Shown here piece after piece: positions 1 through 10,102 of a DNA stretch of 10,822 nt. The position numbers and the translations under genes were made by a program. The notes under the pieces were generated by a model. That model was not told where the DNA came from, searched no databases, and saw nothing but the letters and a program-made list of their open reading frames with translations. This stretch comes from Vairimorpha apis BRL 01 (lineage: Eukaryota > Microsporidia > Nosematidae), in assembly GCA_000447185.1 (NCBI GenBank), contig KE646897.1, forward strand, positions 1-10,822, in the 5' to 3' direction. Numbering within the stretch: position 1 is the first letter of the stretch; every line of letters begins with the position of its first letter.

Positions 1-900
1 ATTATGGTAAATCATATCTTTATACATTCTTTAATTAACATTAAAAAAAATTGAATACCATTAAAAGAAAATATTTATTTTATATGTAAATTAAAAAATG
101 TGGTATCTAACAACATTTATTACTAATATTGTTTTGTAGTTTTTTCTAGAAAAAAAAAAATTAAATAATAAAAGTAAGAAGAATCAAGTATTTTTTAATT
201 GTAGAACGACAATAATCTAGTTAAAATTTAATATTATTTAAAAAACTTTTATTCGCCAATATATAATAACATTTTTTTACAACTACTTTAACGAAATTAC
301 TCTAATAATGTATTTTTTTATGTTTTTATATAAATATGCATTAAAAAAACTTTTCATATTTTGAATGAATTTTTTCTAATTATAAAATGTTAAATTTTGA
401 TACACTGATTGTAGAGTAAAAAATAAAATATTATTATGAAGAAATTTAATGTTATAAATAAATTTTTTTGTAAAATACAAAATTGTAACGAATAAAATTA
501 TAAATATTTAAAAAAAAACAGATTAAAGACAATAATAAATTTAAAACATTAAATATTTTAATGATTATGATAAATAATTAAGACAAATATATTATACCAT
601 AACTTTGCACAAATATTATAATATTTTTAAATTTGAAAATAATTTTGTAATATACAAAAATGATTAAGTTTTATAAATAAGTTAATATAAAATTATTGAT
701 TTTCAAAATAAATAATTCAAATATTCATAATGTATTTTTAATAACCATCTAAAAAATTAGAATTTTTTAAATATAATTAACATGTCAAAATAAGCTCTAT
801 TCTAAATAAATGATTTATTTATTTTTAAGTATATTTCAATTTATGTAATAAAATAAGATATTTCTTAAAAAAATATATAAATGCAGAAAATTTTAGATCT
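1..900. other. AT-rich non-coding flank, no gene seen
   Basis: I see no long open frame, tRNA, rRNA or clear repeat here. The stretch is A/T runs with frequent stops in all frames. There are homopolymers, for example a run of more than ten A at about 150-160. No CCC or GGG start-site signal of the microsporidian type appears just ahead of the gene at 901. A short ATG frame at 881 in another frame ends after seven codons and overlaps the start of copy 1. Confidence 0.6.
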
Positions 901-1464
901 ATGACAATTATCTTTAGGCTATATTATATATATTATACTTTTGCATCAATAAGTAAAAATGATGAATTAAATCAGTTAAACAAAGAAACAAAAGTTAGTG
1001 ATAATACTGAAATTGCTTTTATGAATTTTAATGAGAAGAAATTAGAATCTACTTCTAAAGACACAAGCATAAAGGAAGAATTATTAATGAATTATATAAT
1101 TAAATTAAGCATGAATATAACAAATGACAATTACTATTATATAGACACTTTATTAAATATACAGAATATTGTAGAATTCTGTAATATTCAAATAAATAAT
1201 AATATCAATGAATTAATTGTTTCAGATGAATTTATTTATTTGTTTAGTTTTTTAGAACATGATATTATAAATGTATTAAAAGGATTAAAATTTTTTAATA
1301 TTGGAAATGAAGATATTAATAAAATAATTTTAAAACTAGATCAATGGCAATCTTATCAATATAAGATTCCAATCTTTATAAAAGCTTTACAAGAATTATT
1401 AAATTTAGATTTTAAAATTGATAGTTATTTAAATTCTGAAAGATGTAACTATTTAAATTCTTAA
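901..1464 (+). pseudogene. Copy 1, N-terminal segment (frame 1, 187 codons)
   Basis: This segment starts at ATG 901. The first 18 residues are hydrophobic and aromatic with one Arg, resembling a weak signal peptide. A polar stretch of about 45 residues (NDELNQLNKE, then KKLESTSKD) follows. The rest looks alpha-helical and rich in Leu, Ile and Asn. The block HDIINVLKGL through NIGNEDINKI and KLDQW matches the second segment of copy 2 at about 9850-9945, with 9 of 30 identities by eye and no gap. The frame ends at TAA 1462-1464, inside a duplicated 12-base word, while frame 2 is open from 1457 and carries the continuation. The frame is open upstream of 901 but has no in-frame ATG nearby, so this ATG is the only reasonable start. 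Confidence 0.65.
1426..1461 (+). repeat. 12-base direct repeat at the first frame break of copy 1
   Basis: TATTTAAATTCT occurs at 1426-1437 and again at 1450-1461, 24 bases apart. Because 24 is a multiple of three, both copies read YLNS in frame 1, and the second runs straight into a stop. By hand alignment copy 1 is eight residues longer than copy 2 in this interval, equal to the 24-base offset. A local duplication by slippage is a reasonable origin. The repeat alone does not explain the frame change, which needs a further single-base event nearby. Confidence 0.5.
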
Positions 1465-1831
1465 TTTATTTACATGTCATAAAAATGTTAATTTATCTAA
1501 TAATGGTTTAAATAAAAAAATACAACATAAATTGAAATTATTAAGAAAGAATATGTATATTTATTTCGAATTGGATGAAATGTTGAAATATCTAATAAAC
1601 ACTACTAATAAAATCTCTGATAAACATATAAAGAATTATTTTGTCTATGGGTTACAAAATTTATTTATATATGATGCTAGCACAAAAATACCTCGTTATT
1701 TTAAAATTCTAATTTTGATATATACTTATAAAAATGAAAAACAATATTTTAATGTAGACTGGTACACTAAACTATTTAATATGTTGTCTATCGAAAAAGA
1801 TAGAGTAAAGAATTACATTTTAAAAAAATGA
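1457..1831 (+). pseudogene. Copy 1, middle segment (frame 2)
   Basis: Frame 2 is open from 1457, just after TAA 1454-1456, to TGA 1829-1831. There is no ATG near its beginning, and the first candidate is a TTG at 1532. That suits an internal piece of a gene entered by frameshift rather than a separate gene. GLQNLF (1649-1666) and YFNVDW (1745-1762) match GMQNIF and YFNINW in copy 2. Across 43 residues from Gly to the KLF end I count 15 identities with no gap. The segment ends at a run of seven A (1822-1828), where frame 1 takes over. Confidence 0.65.
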
Positions 1832-2028
1832 TATTTAAAGATATTTCAGATGCTGATAAATTTAACTTTTTCAAATTATATATAATAATGAATTCTACTG
1901 ATATAAAAAAATCATTGGAATATTTAAGGATGTTGAAAAATAATGAAAAACAGTTAAAACTTTTATATAATTTGATAATCTTAGTTAATGTTGTTAAAAG
2001 TAAATTTTATGGATTATGTAGTAAGTAG
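1804..2028 (+). pseudogene. Copy 1, C-terminal segment (frame 1)
   Basis: Frame 1 reopens after TAG 1801-1803 and overlaps the middle segment across the A7 run at 1822-1828. An ATG at 1828 overlaps the TGA of the previous segment, but homology runs across the joint, so it is probably not a genuine start. KLYIIMN (1873-1893) and the following 28 residues align without gaps to KLYIAMN and its continuation in copy 2, with 15 of 35 identities by eye, both reaching NLI. The segment ends at TAG 2026-2028 after a short divergent tail (GLCSK), so the C-terminus is close to the family's natural end. Confidence 0.65.
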
Positions 2029-2394
2029 TCAAGAATAAATTTAATATTTATTATATTTTTTTAAGTATTATCAAACTTTTATAATTTAAATCGATTTTTA
2101 ATTTTAAGTACTTCATAAAAAAATATATTGAGAATTCATCTACAAAATTTAAAATAATATATTAAAAACGTGTGTTCTGTATACCAATACATCGAAACAT
2201 TAATTATATCATTAAGTCGTCAGTTTGTATGATCTGACATTAATCATTCTCTTTAAAACTAAGGGGAAATTAAAAAAAATTGAGTATCTTATTTAATAAA
2301 AATACGAAAATTAAAACAGTTTTCTTGCACAAAACGAAAATATTGTACATTTATTGTCATAGTAATATAAAGTAACATTTGGTTGAAAAAATGA
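2029..2394. other. Spacer between copy 1 and the transposase-like island
   Basis: No open frame of useful length and no tRNA is seen. Composition begins to rise in G and C from about 2160. A small hairpin is possible, GTCAG at 2219-2223 with CTGAC at 2234-2238, but five base pairs is weak. The GGGG at about 2263-2266 could be the edge of an inserted element, since GG-type termini are common in Merlin/ISXO2 elements. I found no matching inverted copy downstream, so no terminal repeat is claimed. Confidence 0.45.
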
Positions 2395-2706
2395 TCAATT
2401 AGAAAACACACTTCCGTCATATTATTAAGTGTAATATTCAATCAAGTTAATCAAATCATTAAACAGACGTACAGAGGCTCCATTGGCAGAAGTTTTGAAA
2501 CTAATCCGGATTGCTGTTTGCTGAATAAAACATTGTCATACTACATGAATAAAACAAATAATGTAAATATGAACATCTTCAGATGTGGTAAAAGTCGTCA
2601 TATGTTAAATCAAATGATTTTTACATATGTAAGCATGAATGAAAATATTTTCAGTGCTACTCGACTTGGACTACAGAGATATAAAAAAATTATACACCCT
2701 TTATAG
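2395..2706 (+). pseudogene. Probable relic of a Merlin/ISXO2-like transposase N-terminus
   Basis: Frame 1 is open for 103 codons after TGA 2392-2394, ending at TAG 2704-2706, with no ATG at its beginning. The island has far more G and C than its surroundings: 26 of 60 bases at 2461-2520, against 6 of 60 in a line counted in the AT block. Residues NPDCCLLNKTL, then NIFRCGKSRHM, then MNENIFSATRLGLQ resemble the start of ISXO2/IS1016-type (Merlin) transposases as I know them: a CPxC zinc-ribbon half, a W/F-RC with a later Cys, then a basic residue with F..S+L.L. Here the first Cys of CPxC reads Asn and the Cys after RCGKS is missing, so the ribbon is broken. The catalytic DDE part is absent downstream. 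It may instead be another foreign or repeat-derived piece. The call is from motif spacing only. Confidence 0.4.
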
Positions 2707-2955
2707 AGATTTTCAAACCTATTATTAATAAAATATATCATAAAAATATAATTTAATAATTTTACTATTAGCTAGATTTAAGAATCTAAAAAAATTATAC
2801 ATATAAATTAAAATTTCTGAACCTATTCTTATTAAAATATATCAAAAAATATAAATTTTAATAAGAATCAATTGAGGATGCATAAAAAATAATTTAAATT
2901 AATATAGATTTCTGGACCTATTATTAATTAAATATTTCATATAAATCAAAACGAA
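2682..2955 (+). repeat. Decayed tandem repeat, three units of about 100 bp
   Basis: Three units share the core TTYTGRACCTATT and its flanks. Unit 1 has TTTTCAAACCTATTATTAAT near 2710-2730. Unit 2 has TTTCTGAACCTATTCTTATT near 2814-2833. Unit 3 has TTTCTGGACCTATTATTAAT near 2909-2928. The spacings are about 103 and 95 bases. Each core is followed by a similar AAATATATCAT or AAATATTTCAT stretch. Each is preceded by an A-rich lead-in, and units 1 and 2 share AAAAAAATTATACA. A weaker fourth match, CCTATTAATAACTTAAAATATTTT, begins near 3060. Unit 1 overlaps the end of the transposase-like frame, so the repeats may be part of the same element or a local expansion of its 3' end. Confidence 0.55.
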
Positions 2956-5900
2956 TGTATAAATACATATTTTTTGCAATAAATTTTTAAATATTTTTAT
3001 AAACGTAAAAAAAACAAATAAAATATAGATTTAATAATGTTATTCGAATAATACATTTTGCCTATTAATAACTTAAAATATTTTGAAAGATATAAATGCT
3101 TTTATGATTAAATTAAAGAAATTTATATATTTTTAATAAAATAATATATTAATGGTACTACAAATATATTAGAATACATTTAATCACTATAAATTACTTT
3201 TTATTAAAAATTATTAAATATAATTTATGTATTAATTAGGTTTTGATTTATCTTATTTGTCTATGATGTTATCAGAACTATATTTATATAAAAATTAACA
3301 AATAATAAAATTGTTTAAAAATAATAATACAATTTTAAATGCTTTAATGTTATGTTTTAGAAAATTCCAGGATATAATTTTTATTGTCATATAAAATTAA
3401 ATTTTTAAATAAATCTGTAATTATAAAATGTTATATAAAGAAAATTATTTATCTCTATTTTTAATATAAAACATAAATCATATTGTAGATACTATTAATT
3501 TAAAAAATAATTTTAATATAAAGTTAAAATTTATTACCAAGTATACAATCAAAATTAAAAATTAAAAAGATCTATTTATAAAAAACTTTTTACGTTATAT
3601 TAAATATTATATATTGATTGTAAATAAATTTAAATATTCAGTTAACTGTATATCTACATAATTTTAAAATGTAAGAAATAAATAAAATGTATTTAAAATA
3701 TTTGGTTATAAGATATTTGTAACATTTATATATTTATAGCATTTTATATATTACTATAATGTATTATGAGATGTAATAACTATTTGTAAATTAAATATTT
3801 CATTAAAATGTTAATATTTTATTTGTAAAAAAATATATGCTTTGATTTTGAATTTTATAATGATTCATTTTTAAAATATTGTTTTAGCTAGCAAAAATTC
3901 ACTTTTTAAACGAATATAAAATTATTTACTTTGATATTATTTAATTACAATCATATGTTTAATTTTATGAATTATTAATCATTTATTATATTAAAAAGAA
4001 TAATTACAATAATTTATTAAAAATTATAATATTTTATGTATATACTTAATAATATAAATGTAAAATATATATAAAATTAAAATTTTAAATGAAATAAAAT
4101 TACATCATTTGTTTATAAATGTTAATAACTAAAAATGTTTAAATTTGTACCAAGTTTATATTATTTTCATTTTAACGCATATTTTGTATTCAAATTTACT
4201 TTTAACAATAATCGAAACTTTTTAAATAAACAATATAATAAATTAATTAATTAATAATGTTTACAATGATTAATTTTATGAAAAATAAACATAGATCTTA
4301 TAAATTTACATTTTGTATAATGAAAAGAGGATATGTAATTGGAATATATTAAAAAAAATTTATATACTCATTAAGCACAAACAAAACATTTATCAAATAT
4401 TACATTAGAACAAAAAAATAAATTTTTGTATTATTTTTTTAAATTATTTATAATCTGTATTTTTTTAATTAAAACTTAAAAGTTAAAAACTTTTACTATT
4501 ATTATCATTCATAACTATTTAACAAATAAAAGAAATCATACTAATTTGTAAAATATAAATAATATTTTAAGTTTCTAGAATGATACATTTTAAATTAAGA
4601 GTACAAAAGTATATAATAATATAAATTAATTAAATATTTATTTTTGAAATATAATTGATAGTATTTATAATATAAATATATGTTTAAACAAAAAATTTTA
4701 AAAAATTAAATTATTAAAATTTTAAATAATAAGTATATATGTATAGACATAAATTTTAAAATAAATATATTAAAAGAAGTTTATGCATCGGTTATAAACA
4801 CAAAATAATAGTTTTGTATTTTATATATTTATTATTATTCTTAAACCAATATTTTATTTTGTAAAGATGTTTATTATAAATTATATCTAATGAAAATTTT
4901 TAAGTAAATATTTTATATTTTAAAATTATAAGATATTAGTCTTTTTTATAAATGTATGTAAAAAAAGATTTTTATTTTTTTATTCTTATAATAATACAAT
5001 ATTATTGCTTAAAATTAAAGATTTTATAATATATAAATATATATTTAAATGAAAAATTTTTATTTTATTCAAAAAATATCTGTTTATACTATTTTTATGT
5101 TTAAAATCATAATATTGTAATGTTTGTAATATTTAAGATAAAAATAATTAATTTAACTAACTTTATAACAATTGTAAACAATAATTAATATTGAAAATGT
5201 TTATATTGTTATTATATATATTATCAATCTAATTAAATTTAACTCATATAATTTTTTAATATAAGTTGTATTTTTTTCATGTTATAACAAAAATCTTATG
5301 TGTTAAAACAATTTTAAAATTGATATAATCTAAATTATGAATTTGTAATCCATTTGTAAGCAAACAAAAACTAAATTTTATATAAATATATATTATAAAA
5401 TGAATATAAATAATAATAAAATAGATAAATAACTATTTTATTGATAGACAAATATACAAAAATTTAAAGTTTATTTTATTTGAATATTTTCAAATTGTGA
5501 ATAAATGAAACATTTTTAAAAAATACCTTTTAAATGTTTGTTTATACAATAATATTCTAACATATTGTTTTAATTAAATTAGATAATTTGTTTGTGATTT
5601 ATTATATAATACACCTTAAATAATATATATGTAAATGGATTTGTACTTATAAACTAATAACATAAAATTAAATATTATGATTTTCTTATATTGAACATGT
5701 TACGTATGTAAAAATATAAAATTTAACCATTTTAAAATAGTATTGTATTAAAGAATACTTATAGTATAAATACATAAAATTAATTTTTTAAGAATTATCA
5801 TAATGTTGGTCATATTTAATTATATTATATTTATAGAGTTATCTTAAATTTAAACAAATGTGTATTTGTCATTTTTACTAAACAATATCATAAATAATAT

Positions 5901-8900
5901 AAGTTAAAAAAAAATCTAATAAAAAATTAGCAATAAATACAATTATAGAAATATGTATTGTTATAGAAATTTTTTTACAAAAACTTTAAAAATATTTATA
6001 TAAAATGTTTGAAATTTTTTACAAGAATTTGCATTTTTTTAAGTAAATATTTTAACAATACAATAAAATAATTAACAAAAATTACAAAATAAATAAAATA
6101 TCATAAATTTTACTTTAAATTATAAATACTTAATTTTTCATTTTACAAGTAGTGTATTGTCATTTCGAATTGCAACCACCAATTAAAGACATTTTATATA
6201 CAAATTTAAAGAATTAAAAAAATAATATATATAAACATTACCAAATCTAATTTTCAAATTGAAATACATAAAAAAGCTTTATATAACTATTGTAAATATC
6301 TTTTAAATATGTAAATAAAAATATCAATTTTTAAAATAAATAATATTTAACATATACAATAATAATTTATAAATTTATCAGTTTACATAAAAAAAGTAAA
6401 TAAAAAACAAAATATTTAAAATCAATAGAATAATTGTAAAATAAAAAATATCAAAAATTTTACCATTATAAATAGATCCTAATAATTTACTCTTTCATAT
6501 TAAAATTTTAGTTTATAATATTTTAAAATATACTTTTTTTAAAATGCAAGTTATTTCAATACATTTAATTGTGTATTTAAAATAACCATTATAAAAAGGA
6601 GTTGTTGAAGTTTTTTAATTTTTACAAAATTTAAAGCTTTTAAATTGTATATAATTGAATATACAACAATTTAATTTTATATGAAAATAAACATTATTAT
6701 GATCATAAAATTTCATATACAAAGTAAAAAAATCATCTTTTAAATATATAATAAGGCATTATATATTATAAGTTTTTTTATACTACCATTCTTTGTATTA
6801 AAAAAACAAAATTAAACAATTGAAGTTTGTTTAAATAATAAATATATTTTCTACTGTTTTGTATAATAATTAAAAAAACAAAATAATAAAATGTTGAAAA
6901 AATTTAGAATGTTACTTTTCTTTTATTTTAGAAGAAAAATTAAAATATTATAAAAAATATTAAATAATTTGATTAGTGTTTGGATTTTCATATTTAATAA
7001 AATTTAAAGAATTTGTATTATAAAATGACATATGCATTTGAATTGTGTATTTTATTTTTATACTTTAATAATAAGATTATTAAATAATGTTTATATATAA
7101 ATTATTTTAAGAGAATTAATACTAGTAAATTAATAATTAATATAAACATAAGAATATTTAATTTAATAACAATAAAAATTTTGTGACAAATATAAAGATA
7201 AAACTTATATGTAATTATGTTGAAAATTTGTTAAGTGTTGAAAAAATAATTGATTTTAATGTATAATTTTTATATTAATATTAACTCATTGAAATTTTGT
7301 TTATAAATATATAAATTTATTCTAATAAATAATTCTTATAAGTCTGTAATGTTGAAAAAATAATACAATGTGCATATATTAATTACAATTTATGATTATG
7401 ATTATAATTTATAAAATTGCTTAAATATTTAGTTTAGTAATTCGTATCTGAACATTATTTTATTAAATGATTTAATAATTTTGATATATTTAAAATATTA
7501 AATAATTAAAAAATAACATTTTTAGAATTAGTTAAATTTTGTACTGTATTATTTAAATTTAAATACAAACTAAATAATTCAATTACTGTTATAATAAAAA
7601 ATATTACAAATACTGTGAAAAAAAATTAAAATATGTTTATAAATTCAAAAATATTTTAAATTATTTAAAACAAATATTTTTTTTGTAACTAAATGTATAT
7701 TTTTATTATTATATACATAATGTTATAAATTTATATAATTTTTAATTAATATTAAAAGATATAAATTACTAATATATGTTACGAACACTTTCCATTTGAA
7801 AGAAAATTTTATAATCAAATAATGTAATATTTCCTTAAAATTTAAAATAAAATATTAAAATTTGTATATTAGAAGTTAGAGATATGTTAAACTATACTAT
7901 TACAAAATTCTTAAGATACATATATATTTTAAAATTAAAATCTTTATGATATAATTTATTTTTATGATATGTTTAAATAAAAAAATATAAAAAAAACTTT
8001 AAATTTCTAATATTAAATTTTTTTATTTAAAAACACAAAAATTTTTTTTAAATTTAAAATTACATAAGTTTATATGGTAAATATTTAATTTAAAATTAAA
8101 TATTTTAATATTGTATAAATTATATTTTGAATAATAAAATAATTATTATACTACACTATTAAAATTTTTAATAAATTATGCTTAAAATTATATTAATTTC
8201 ATTGAGAACATTTAAGTAAAATCATTTAAAAACATAATTTATAGAAATATTTATTGTAATTTAATTTTAAAAATAATAATTTATTACTTTATTTATTAAT
8301 TAAAATACAAATTTTAATTGATTTTAGTATTTTAACAAATTTAGACAATCTAGTTATTAACATATAATTTGAAATTATCAAGTTAATTTATTTATACAAT
8401 CAATTTTATTATTTTCCAATAAAATAAAAAAATATTTAAATTCTTAATTTATTTTTTTACATAATATTTACTATTATAAAAAATTTAACAAGACACTAAG
8501 CAAATTATAATAAAATATGTTTAAAAAGATAATTTTAGTAAAGAATGTAATAAATTATTTTAATTTTTGATAAAATAAAAACAATTTTTTTTTCTATTAC
8601 AAATTTTATAAAAAATTTAATTTTAATCTTATTTTAGTAATTACATATTTTTCCTTAATAAAATTCATTTGACAATCATTTTTTCTAAAATTTTTTTTGT
8701 TAAAAAAATACAATAACATCTATTAGTATGTATTTAAATTACGAAATTTTCTCATTTAAAATAATTTTATTTAATAAATGATTTAAATTTAAAAAATACA
8801 TTAATTGTAAAAAAATTTTAAAGTTTTAATATTTTATGGTTAAGAGTTTTTAATACATAACAATCATTTATTACTAACAATTTTTTATTTACGAAGCTAA

Positions 8901-9160
8901 TTATTTTATATATTTGAATAAAAAAGTTATTAAATTTTAAATAAATTAAAATCATATCAGATGAATTTAAATCATATATTTAATTTAAATGTTTTGAAAA
9001 TTTTAAAGACTATAATATTTTAAATTTTAATAATTACATTTAACAAGCATAATTATAAATATAGAAATAATTATATTTACTTTTATAATTATGATATATT
9101 TTATTAATTTTAAAAAATTAAATTTTTCATAAACTATCACAAATTTATATTAATCGATAT
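2956..9160. other. About 6.2 kb very AT-rich block without genes
   Basis: I find no open frame above about 60 codons on either strand, no tRNA or rRNA, and no clean tandem array. Composition is about 10 percent G+C where I counted it (6 of 60 bases at 5041-5100). Recurrent words such as TTTATAAATT, TTGTAAAATATA and TACAAAATTTAA are expected from this composition. One small patch near 6150-6180 is richer in G and C (CATTTCGAATTGCAACCACC) but has no recognisable motif. The block could be ordinary mutation-driven intergenic DNA, the remains of very old dead genes, or a structural chromosomal region. Sequence alone does not decide. Confidence 0.65.
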
Positions 9161-9162
9161 TT

Positions 9163-9172
9163 TACACCCTTT
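9163..9172 (+). promoter_or_regulatory. Microsporidian-type CCC start-site motif ahead of copy 2
   Basis: TACACCCTTT lies directly before ATG 9173, with CCC at 9167-9169 and a three-base spacer. In microsporidia, short CCC or GGG blocks just upstream of the start codon mark the compact promoter or transcription start, and 5' leaders are often only a few bases long. Its placement supports ATG 9173 as the genuine start of copy 2 and suggests the promoter of this copy was recently functional. It also supports the assignment of the organism. Confidence 0.6.
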
Positions 9173-9892
9173 ATGAATTTAATAATTTTTCTTGTATCTA
9201 TTATTTTTTGTTCAATACAAAATTTAATGGTAGATGAGAGCAATAATACGGTCACAAATAAACGTAAAATTATAAATGAACAAGAAACGAGAGATGAAGA
9301 TAATTCAATTAACAAATATGATAAATATCCAAATGAAAATTTTATAATAAAAAAACAAAAGCTTATAGAAGATCAATTAGAAAATATAAATAATTACTGT
9401 GATTTTAATAATTTAAAAAGTTACAATTTATCATTTTTTGATGAATTTAATGAAATATTTGAATTATCAAATGATAAATTTAACAGTAAAAATGAGTCCT
9501 TAATAATAAATAATGATATTGAATATTGTTCTTTTGATGATGCAAATAATTTTGATAATTTACTTACTATTAATGATGAATATAATAACGAAGATTTTAT
9601 CTACTATTGTAATCTATTTTCTCTAAATTTATTAGATAACATAAATTCTGATAATAATAATAATATTGAAGTTATCGAAAATATTATAGATAATGAAAAA
9701 CTTCATATTTTTGATAATGATTTGAATTTAAACAATACTTATAAAATAAATGACAGTAATGATAAATTTATAAATTTAAATATCTCTTCTGATAATACCA
9801 AAAGATGTGCTAGTTCTTTTTATTTTACAGAAATATTTGATATAATATTCCAAGATCTATTAAATATATTAAAAATAGTTTATTGCATTTAA
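9173..9892 (+). pseudogene. Copy 2, N-terminal segment: leader plus Asn/Asp-rich linker
   Basis: This is the longest open segment in the window (239 codons). Residues 1-18 (MNLIIFLVSIIFCSIQNL) form a convincing hydrophobic signal peptide. From about residue 22 to 205 the chain is low-complexity, dominated by Asn, Asp, Glu, Ile and Leu. It includes NKRKI (29-33) and KKQK (60-63), two basic clusters that could be a nuclear-targeting signal or chance. Near the end FYFTEIFDII lines up with the FIYLFSFLEH region of copy 1. After about 9841 the homology moves to frame 1, so the last 15 or so residues of this frame are probably out of frame. The start is fixed by the CCC signal at 9167-9169. Confidence 0.65.
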
Positions 9893-9954
9893 ACATTAAA
9901 AATGAACAATTATTAAAATTTGTTAATAATTTAGAACAAAAAAAAAATTTTTGA
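9841..9954 (+). pseudogene. Copy 2, second segment (frame 1)
   Basis: Frame 1 opens just after TGA 9838-9840 and ends at TGA 9952-9954. Its residues include NIKNEQLLKF and NNLEQK, matching NIGNEDINKI and LKLDQW of copy 1 without gaps. No homopolymer marks the entry from frame 2 at about 9841-9852, so this break is less easily blamed on sequencing error than the next two. There is no ATG at the beginning, as expected for an internal piece. Confidence 0.55.
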
Positions 9955-10102
9955 ACAAAAAATTTTAACTTTTATTAATATAATAAATGAAATATTAAAT
10001 AAAAATATTTACATGGATTGTATTCCAAAGATTGATAAATATGAGTTGATTCAATTAACTTTAAAAAATTCATATAAAAAAAACCTTCTCTTATTTCCTT
10101 AA
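9935..10102 (+). pseudogene. Copy 2, third segment (frame 2)
   Basis: Frame 2 reopens after TAG 9932-9934 and overlaps the previous segment across ten A (9938-9947) followed by five T. FEQKILTFINIINEILN matches YQYKIPIFIKALQELLN of copy 1 position for position. The segment ends at TAA 10100-10102. Homology has moved to frame 1 by the A8 run at 10076-10083. The residues after that run in this frame (NLLLFP) are probably out of frame. Confidence 0.55.

Larger units (their letters stand above)
901..2028 (+). pseudogene. Copy 1 of an unrecognised secreted-type protein family, broken by two frameshifts
   Basis: Three consecutive open segments lie on the same strand in frames 1, 2 and 1 (901-1464, 1457-1831, 1804-2028), with no gap between open frames. 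Together they parallel the gene remains at 9173-10611 segment by segment, so I read them as one gene of roughly 375 codons with two frame breaks rather than three genes. Shared landmarks in order are a helical block near HDIINVLKGL, GLQNLF at 1649-1666, YFNVDW at 1745-1762, and KLYIIMN at 1873-1893 followed by a terminal NLI. The first residues are hydrophobic (MTIIFRLYYIYYTFASIS), which suggests a signal peptide or anchor. I recognise no domain or catalytic motif, and the function is unknown. A real pseudogene, homopolymer sequencing errors, or slippage during expression are all possible. The absence of a CCC signal before the start favours a dead gene or a misplaced start. Confidence 0.7.

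Noticed and set aside
55..106. Inverted ATACCA / TGGTAT near the left edge
   Set aside because: Six-base arms separated by 40 bases are expected by chance and have no associated structure.
1828..2028. A separate 66-codon gene starting at ATG 1828
   Set aside because: Homology to copy 2 continues across the A7 run into the previous frame, so this is the C-terminal part of copy 1.
2160..2700. The GC-richer island as a structured RNA gene (tRNA, snRNA or RNase P RNA)
   Set aside because: I found no tRNA arms and no long complementary stems beyond a five-pair hairpin, and one frame is open through most of the island.
2693..2705. A second TACACCCTTTAT, identical over 12 bases to the start signal at 9163-9174, followed by ATA instead of ATG
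   Set aside because: It lies in unit 1 of the tandem repeat and at the end of the transposase-like frame. The downstream frame is only about 17 codons, so I treat it as coincidence rather than a lost gene start.
5880..6720. An apparent shift from TTTGTAA-like to TTACAAA-like words, suggesting a strand-skew switch
   Set aside because: Counts of G and C in individual lines vary too much and are too low to support a skew boundary by eye.
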